64,000 nt of DNA. Origin: an uncultured cyanobacterium (GTDB lineage Bacteria; Cyanobacteriota; Cyanobacteriia; Cyanobacteriales; Nostocaceae). Positions 60,960-64,000 of this stretch are shown here, in pieces (the first letter of the stretch is position 1; every line of letters begins with the position of its first letter). A program made the translations under genes and the position numbers. The notes under the pieces were generated by a model. That model was not told where the DNA came from and searched no databases. It was given only the letters and a program-made list of their open reading frames with translations. The stretch spans positions 1 to 64,000 of the forward strand of contig CAIVAU010000017.1 of the NCBI GenBank assembly GCA_903903925.1. Direction: 5' to 3'.

Positions 60960-61584
60960 TGTGTTTCTCCTGTCAACAACTTCAGGCGAATTTGACACTT
61001 GTCAGTAGCCTGATATTTCTATAGCGCCTTTTTAATAGGACACTTCCCGAAGTTGGGAGCGGTAACGGTGAGCCAGTGCATCTCCGTTCGCATGGCGTCT
61101 CCGAAGGAGAAGGAGAAGGAGAAAGATTCACCCGCAAGGGTAATGCTACTACTCTAACTTCTTGCGCTTTACGTGGTAGACGCTGCAGCTTTATCTAGTG
61201 TCCATTGCCGTTCCTCAAACGAACTCGTTTTGTTGTTCCTGCTCTCCTGTCCAATTTTTCCAGATTGGCAAAATATTGCTTGCAGAACTAAAGGTTACCT
61301 TTAGAGTTAGAAGGTAAGCAGGTCTTGATAAACTCTTTTTGAGGTTGGCTAGATGCATTTTGGCAGTTGTTAACCTGGTCAGTTTATTAATTTAGATGTA
61401 GATGTGACAATATTTAAACATAAATTAAGTACTTAGAAAAACTTTTGTTCCCCTAAAGAGAAGATCAGAATTTTGGTACTTCTTAGATACGCAAGGTTCA
61501 AGTTTATCTGTGTTTCAAACAACATAGGCTTCCTTGTATCCAGACATTCCAATTTAAGATTAGTGTCCTTCAATACGAATTACT
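60960..61584. other. Intergenic region between cphB and trmD
   Basis: About 625 bases, divergent promoters. It contains the repeat-like piece GGCGTCTCCGAAGGAGAAGG at about 61088-61107 with GGAGAA units and nothing coding. A long AT-rich stretch before trmD likely holds its promoter. No NtcA-type GTAN8TAC site could be assigned with confidence to cphB. Confidence 0.45.
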
Positions 61585-62322
61585 GTGCGCTTTGATATAG
61601 TTACGCTGTTTCCTGATTGTTTTACCTCTGTTCTGAGTTCTGGGCTCTTGGGTAAAGCCTTAGCCAAACAGATCGCGCAAGTGCATCTGGTTAATCCACG
61701 GGATTTCACCAATGATAAGCACCGAAAAGTCGATGATGAACCATATGGTGGTGGTGTAGGAATGCTGATGAAGCCAGAACCTATCTTTGCTGCTGTGGAG
61801 TCACTCCCCATTTTACCTCGAAAGGAGGTGATTTTGATGAGTCCTCAGGGTCAAACGATGAATCAACCCCTATTACGAGATCTAGCGACGAATTATGACC
61901 AATTGGTTGTTATCTGTGGTCATTATGAAGGCGTCGATGAGCGGGTACAGCATTTAGTGACTCGTGAGGTGTCTTTAGGTGATTTTATTCTGACTGGTGG
62001 AGAAATTCCAGCAATGGCTTTGCTAAATGGTGTCGTGCGTCTTCTACCAGGAACCGTAGGCAAAGCCGAGTCCCTAAAAGTCGAAAGTTTTGAGGAGGGC
62101 TTGTTGGACTATCCCCAATACACCCGTCCCGCAGCTTTTCGCGGCTGGAAAGTTCCTGACGTACTACTATCAGGTAATCATGCAGAAATTGCCAAGTGGC
62201 GTTACGAACAACAGATCCAAAGAACACGCTTACGCCGCCCTGATTTGCGGAAAGGCTGGGAGCGTGGGGAATTGAGAGAGGGGGAAGTGTGGGAAGAGGG
62301 GGGAGAGGGGGGAGAAAAATGA
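61585..62322 (+). CDS. trmD: tRNA (guanine37-N1)-methyltransferase
   Basis: A 245-residue SPOUT enzyme that methylates G37 beside the anticodon of several tRNAs and prevents frameshifting. It begins MRFDIVTLFPDCFTSVLSSG (GTG start at 61585). Trefoil-knot blocks are visible: VILMSPQGQTMNQPLLRDLA, VVICGHYEGVDERV and REVSLGDFILTGGEIPAMAL. The last 22 residues (WERGELREGEVWEEGG onward) come from GGGGGAGAG-type repeat DNA, so the C-terminus has been extended. ispF follows 102 bases on. Confidence 0.95.
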   Translation: MRFDIVTLFPDCFTSVLSSGLLGKALAKQIAQVHLVNPRDFTNDKHRKVDDEPYGGGVGMLMKPEPIFAAVESLPILPRKEVILMSPQGQTMNQPLLRDLATNYDQLVVICGHYEGVDERVQHLVTREVSLGDFILTGGEIPAMALLNGVVRLLPGTVGKAESLKVESFEEGLLDYPQYTRPAAFRGWKVPDVLLSGNHAEIAKWRYEQQIQRTRLRRPDLRKGWERGELREGEVWEEGGEGGEK

Positions 62323-62339
62323 CTCCTGACTTTTAACTT

Positions 62340-62378
62340 CCCCGAACGCGAGTGCGTCTCCCCTTGGGAGAAGGAGCG
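62340..62378 (+). repeat. Dispersed repeat CGAACGCGAGTGCGTCTCCC, also at 18117-18152
   Basis: The sequence ACGCGAGTGCGT followed by CTCC and TTGGGAGAAGG occurs here and at 18117-18152 with minor changes. It is non-coding and lies in the trmD-ispF gap. Confidence 0.7.
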
Positions 62379-62424
62379 TGACTCCTAACTCCTAACTCCT
62401 GACAACTAACAACTAACAACAAAA

Positions 62425-62904
62425 ATGAACATTCGCATTGGAAACGGCTACGATATTCACCGATTGGTGAGCGATCGCTCTTTAATTTTAGGTGGAGTTA
62501 ATATTCCCCACTCTTTGGGCTTGTTAGGGCACAGTGACGCTGATGTCCTCACCCACGCGATTATGGATGCCATGCTGGGGGCGCTTTCTTTGGGGGATAT
62601 TGGACATTATTTTCCTCCCAGCGATCCCCAATGGGCTGGGGCAGATAGTTTAGTTTTATTAAGTCAAGTACATCAGTTGATTCGGGATCAAGGTTGGCAA
62701 GTCGGCAATATTGACTCGGTAGTCGTGGCGGAACGTCCAAAATTGAAACCCCATATTGACAATATGCGCGACAAGTTAGCAGGCGTTTTGCAATTAAAGC
62801 CAAATCAAATTGGCATTAAAGCAACTACCAATGAAAAATTAGGTCCTGTTGGTAGAGAGGAAGGTATTTGTGCTTATGCTGTGGTTTTGCTCTTAAAGGA
62901 GTGA
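62425..62904 (+). CDS. ispF: 2-C-methyl-D-erythritol 2,4-cyclodiphosphate synthase
   Basis: A 159-residue enzyme of the MEP isoprenoid pathway, acting as a trimer. It starts [20 protein letters not shown], where GYDIHRL holds the Asp and His zinc ligands; [20 protein letters not shown] completes the site, and [19 protein letters not shown] is the C-terminal block. The product feeds carotenoid, chlorophyll phytol and quinone synthesis. It lies downstream of trmD; co-transcription is uncertain because of the repeat-rich gap. A hairpin follows. Confidence 0.96.
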   Translation: MNIRIGNGYDIHRLVSDRSLILGGVNIPHSLGLLGHSDADVLTHAIMDAMLGALSLGDIGHYFPPSDPQWAGADSLVLLSQVHQLIRDQGWQVGNIDSVVVAERPKLKPHIDNMRDKLAGVLQLKPNQIGIKATTNEKLGPVGREEGICAYAVVLLLKE

Positions 62905-62911
62905 ATGACAT

Positions 62912-62941
62912 AGGGTGCGTTAACGTAGTGTAACGCACCCT
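62912..62941 (+). terminator. Hairpin after ispF
   Basis: AGGGTGCGTTA (62912-62922) and TAACGCACCCT (62931-62941) form an 11-bp perfect stem with an 8-base loop, 8 bases after the ispF stop. There is only a weak T-run, so it may be a palindromic repeat doubling as a terminator. Confidence 0.55.
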
Positions 62942-62998
62942 CTTAAAGCGATGCAGTAGTCAGTGGAATATTTTAAACAATGGTTAGGATGAGAATCA

Positions 62999-63508
62999 AT
63001 GCTTGACAGCAACGAACAAACTTTAACTTTGTGGAATACTAAAGCCATGCAAGCTACAAACTTAGAAGATATAGACCGTCCTGATTTTGTAGTTTTAGAC
63101 AAAGATGAGCAAGTTATTCTCGTAGCTGAAGTTAAAGGTTTTCCATTTGATCTAAATCGAAATAAGACGAAAGAAAATGCCATTTTGCAACTTATTGATT
63201 ACTTGCAAGCAGTGAAAAGTCTGATTCCTTTTGCCATGTTTGTTGATTTAGAAAATATTTTGATTTTTCGATGGAACGGTAAAAATCTGTCAAACCCGAT
63301 TATCAGTCTTAATACTACCGATGTACTGAGTCATTACGAGCCGAAATTCAGCAGTAGACAGATATTTAATCTTTACCTTACAACACTTACAGAAGCATGG
63401 ATAAGCGATTTTTGTTATCGCTGGAAGTCAGAAATACCACCTGCATCACAAGAGATGGCAGAAATCGGTTTATTGCAACGATTAGAAGGCGGAATTACTC
63501 AGTCGTAG
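62999..63508 (+). CDS. PD-(D/E)XK-like protein of unknown function
   Basis: A 169-residue protein. RPDFVVLDKDEQVILVAEVK at about residues 22-41 has the PD...ExK spacing of PD-(D/E)XK nucleases, followed by a helix with ENAILQLIDYLQAVKSLIPF and a strand FAMFVDLENILIFRW, the layout of type I restriction HsdR-N-like and related domains. No methylase, specificity subunit or helicase is adjacent, so it is not a complete restriction system. It may bind nucleic acid or be a relict nuclease. Start ATG 62999; no clear ribosome site. Confidence 0.65.
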   Translation: MLDSNEQTLTLWNTKAMQATNLEDIDRPDFVVLDKDEQVILVAEVKGFPFDLNRNKTKENAILQLIDYLQAVKSLIPFAMFVDLENILIFRWNGKNLSNPIISLNTTDVLSHYEPKFSSRQIFNLYLTTLTEAWISDFCYRWKSEIPPASQEMAEIGLLQRLEGGITQS

Positions 63509-63596
63509 GTAGTGTTATCAGTGATTCTTTATATAGAAGTATTTAAGAGCGGGTTAGGTAATAAAGTTGTCGATATAGTTGGTCTGTTTATTTTAA

Positions 63597-63902
63597 ATAG
63601 CAATTATCAATTTTCCCCCTGAAGATCTCACCATAATTAACCAACTTTGGGTAGAGCATTCATCGGGGCGTTTTGGTTTTAGTGTGCAAAAGCAAATCTA
63701 TTTAGAAACAGGCAATCAGTCAGGAGAGTATAATAGAGAAACTTTTAATCGTTTTGGTGAAGTAGTTGGTTGGCGAGAAGACAATATTTGGAAAAATTAT
63801 CTTGACTTAGAATTTTCTCTTTCAGCTCCTAATGGACATCTTCCTTGGTGGTGTATAGGCTTTAATATTTGTTTAGTTTCTTATCTCCCCATTGCATCTT
63901 GA
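63597..63902 (+). pseudogene. GUN4-domain remnant
   Basis: The frame is open from 63597 and reads NFPPEDLTIINQLWVEHSSG, RFGFSVQKQIYLETG, FNRFGEVVGWRED and LEFSLSAPNGHLPWW, the conserved GUN4 blocks (FPxEDLxxIDQLW, GRFGFSVQK, VGWR, LSAPxGHLP). No start codon lies before the domain core: the first ATG-like codon is the GTG at 63684. GUN4 proteins bind protoporphyrin and activate Mg-chelatase; cyanobacteria also have many shorter GUN4-domain proteins of unknown role. The N-terminal helices are missing, so this is probably a remnant, possibly of a kinase-linked GUN4 gene. Confidence 0.6.
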
Positions 63903-64000
63903 TTACTTCGGTAGTGATATTATTGAGTAGCAAATATTACCGTTATTTCCTGTATGTACATAAAGTATTTTATCGCACTCCTACTACTGATAGTAATTTC

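Noticed and set aside
62999-63508. Restriction-modification or defence system around the PD-(D/E)XK protein
   Set aside because: No methylase, specificity subunit, helicase or other defence gene is nearby, so only a solitary nuclease-like domain can be claimed.
1-64000. tRNA and rRNA genes
   Set aside because: Reading both strands by eye I saw no cloverleaf with a GTTCGAATC-type arm and no rRNA; a tRNAscan-SE run would be decisive.

Overview
The window is chromosomal DNA from a cyanobacterium, most likely a filamentous Nostocales-type strain; the genus cannot be fixed from the sequence alone. The evidence is a high-light-inducible protein, NDH-1 subunits ndhF and ndhD, a RbcR-type LysR regulator, cyanophycin synthetase and cyanophycinase, a GUN4 fragment, many HIP1-like GCGATCGC sites, and heptanucleotide STRR arrays with other short cyanobacterial repeats between genes. 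About 50 intact genes are interspersed with an unusual number of gene remnants: transposase, nadA, cinA, Uma2, GUN4, DUF6883, PEP-CTERM and aspartyl-protease pieces.

Layout. 0-3.2 kb: a PEP-CTERM surface protein, an IS66 transposase remnant and a tandemly duplicated retroviral-type aspartyl protease whose second copy is truncated. 3.2-9.9 kb: a polysaccharide export and assembly cluster (ABC-2 permease Wzm, Uma2 nuclease, Wzt ATPase with a glycan-binding tail, a methyltransferase with a repetitive coiled coil, and two glycosyltransferases). 10-12.3 kb: EcfT and the GTPase Der. 12.7-15.1 kb: an SLH-domain envelope protein and a small secreted partner. 15.7-20.1 kb: a GH57-like protein, a broken DUF6883/DUF4926 pair, then cobK and cbiD of cobalamin synthesis. 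20.3-20.9 kb: hli and a small membrane protein. 21.2-26.9 kb: an NAD-related neighbourhood (plant-type nicotinamidase, L-aspartate oxidase, NADAR protein, stubs of nadA and cinA). 27-34 kb: ndhD, ndhF, thioredoxin, an NnrU/Z-ISO-like protein and RbcR. 34-39.1 kb: a Ser/Thr kinase followed by three membrane-anchored solute-binding proteins. 39.1-49.5 kb: a Crp-family regulator, an ArgRS-like protein without a catalytic core, a likely small RNA, a HAD phosphatase, polA, RidA, Nudix and malQ. 49.6-55.3 kb: RodZ-like protein, pseudouridine synthase, Dps, AraC regulator, cdsA and cbiT, bounded by inverted STRR arrays. 55.5-64 kb: second kinase, tatA, cphA/cphB, trmD, ispF, a PD-(D/E)XK-like protein and a GUN4 remnant.

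Three items stand out. First, the methyltransferase at 6652-7848 carries eight 14-residue repeats encoded by 42-bp units and sits beside Wzm/Wzt; this is the arrangement expected of a WbdD-like chain terminator and molecular ruler whose length could change by repeat slippage. Second, the kinase at 34032 is followed by three solute-binding proteins of two different folds that share one N-terminal membrane anchor and have no transporter, which suggests a sensing module. Third, a compact promoter-terminator unit at 41189-41298 would make an RNA of about 75 nt whose 5' end is complementary to 10 of 11 bases of the conserved Yfr1 core, so it may act as an RNA sponge. All three are inferences from sequence and have not been tested.
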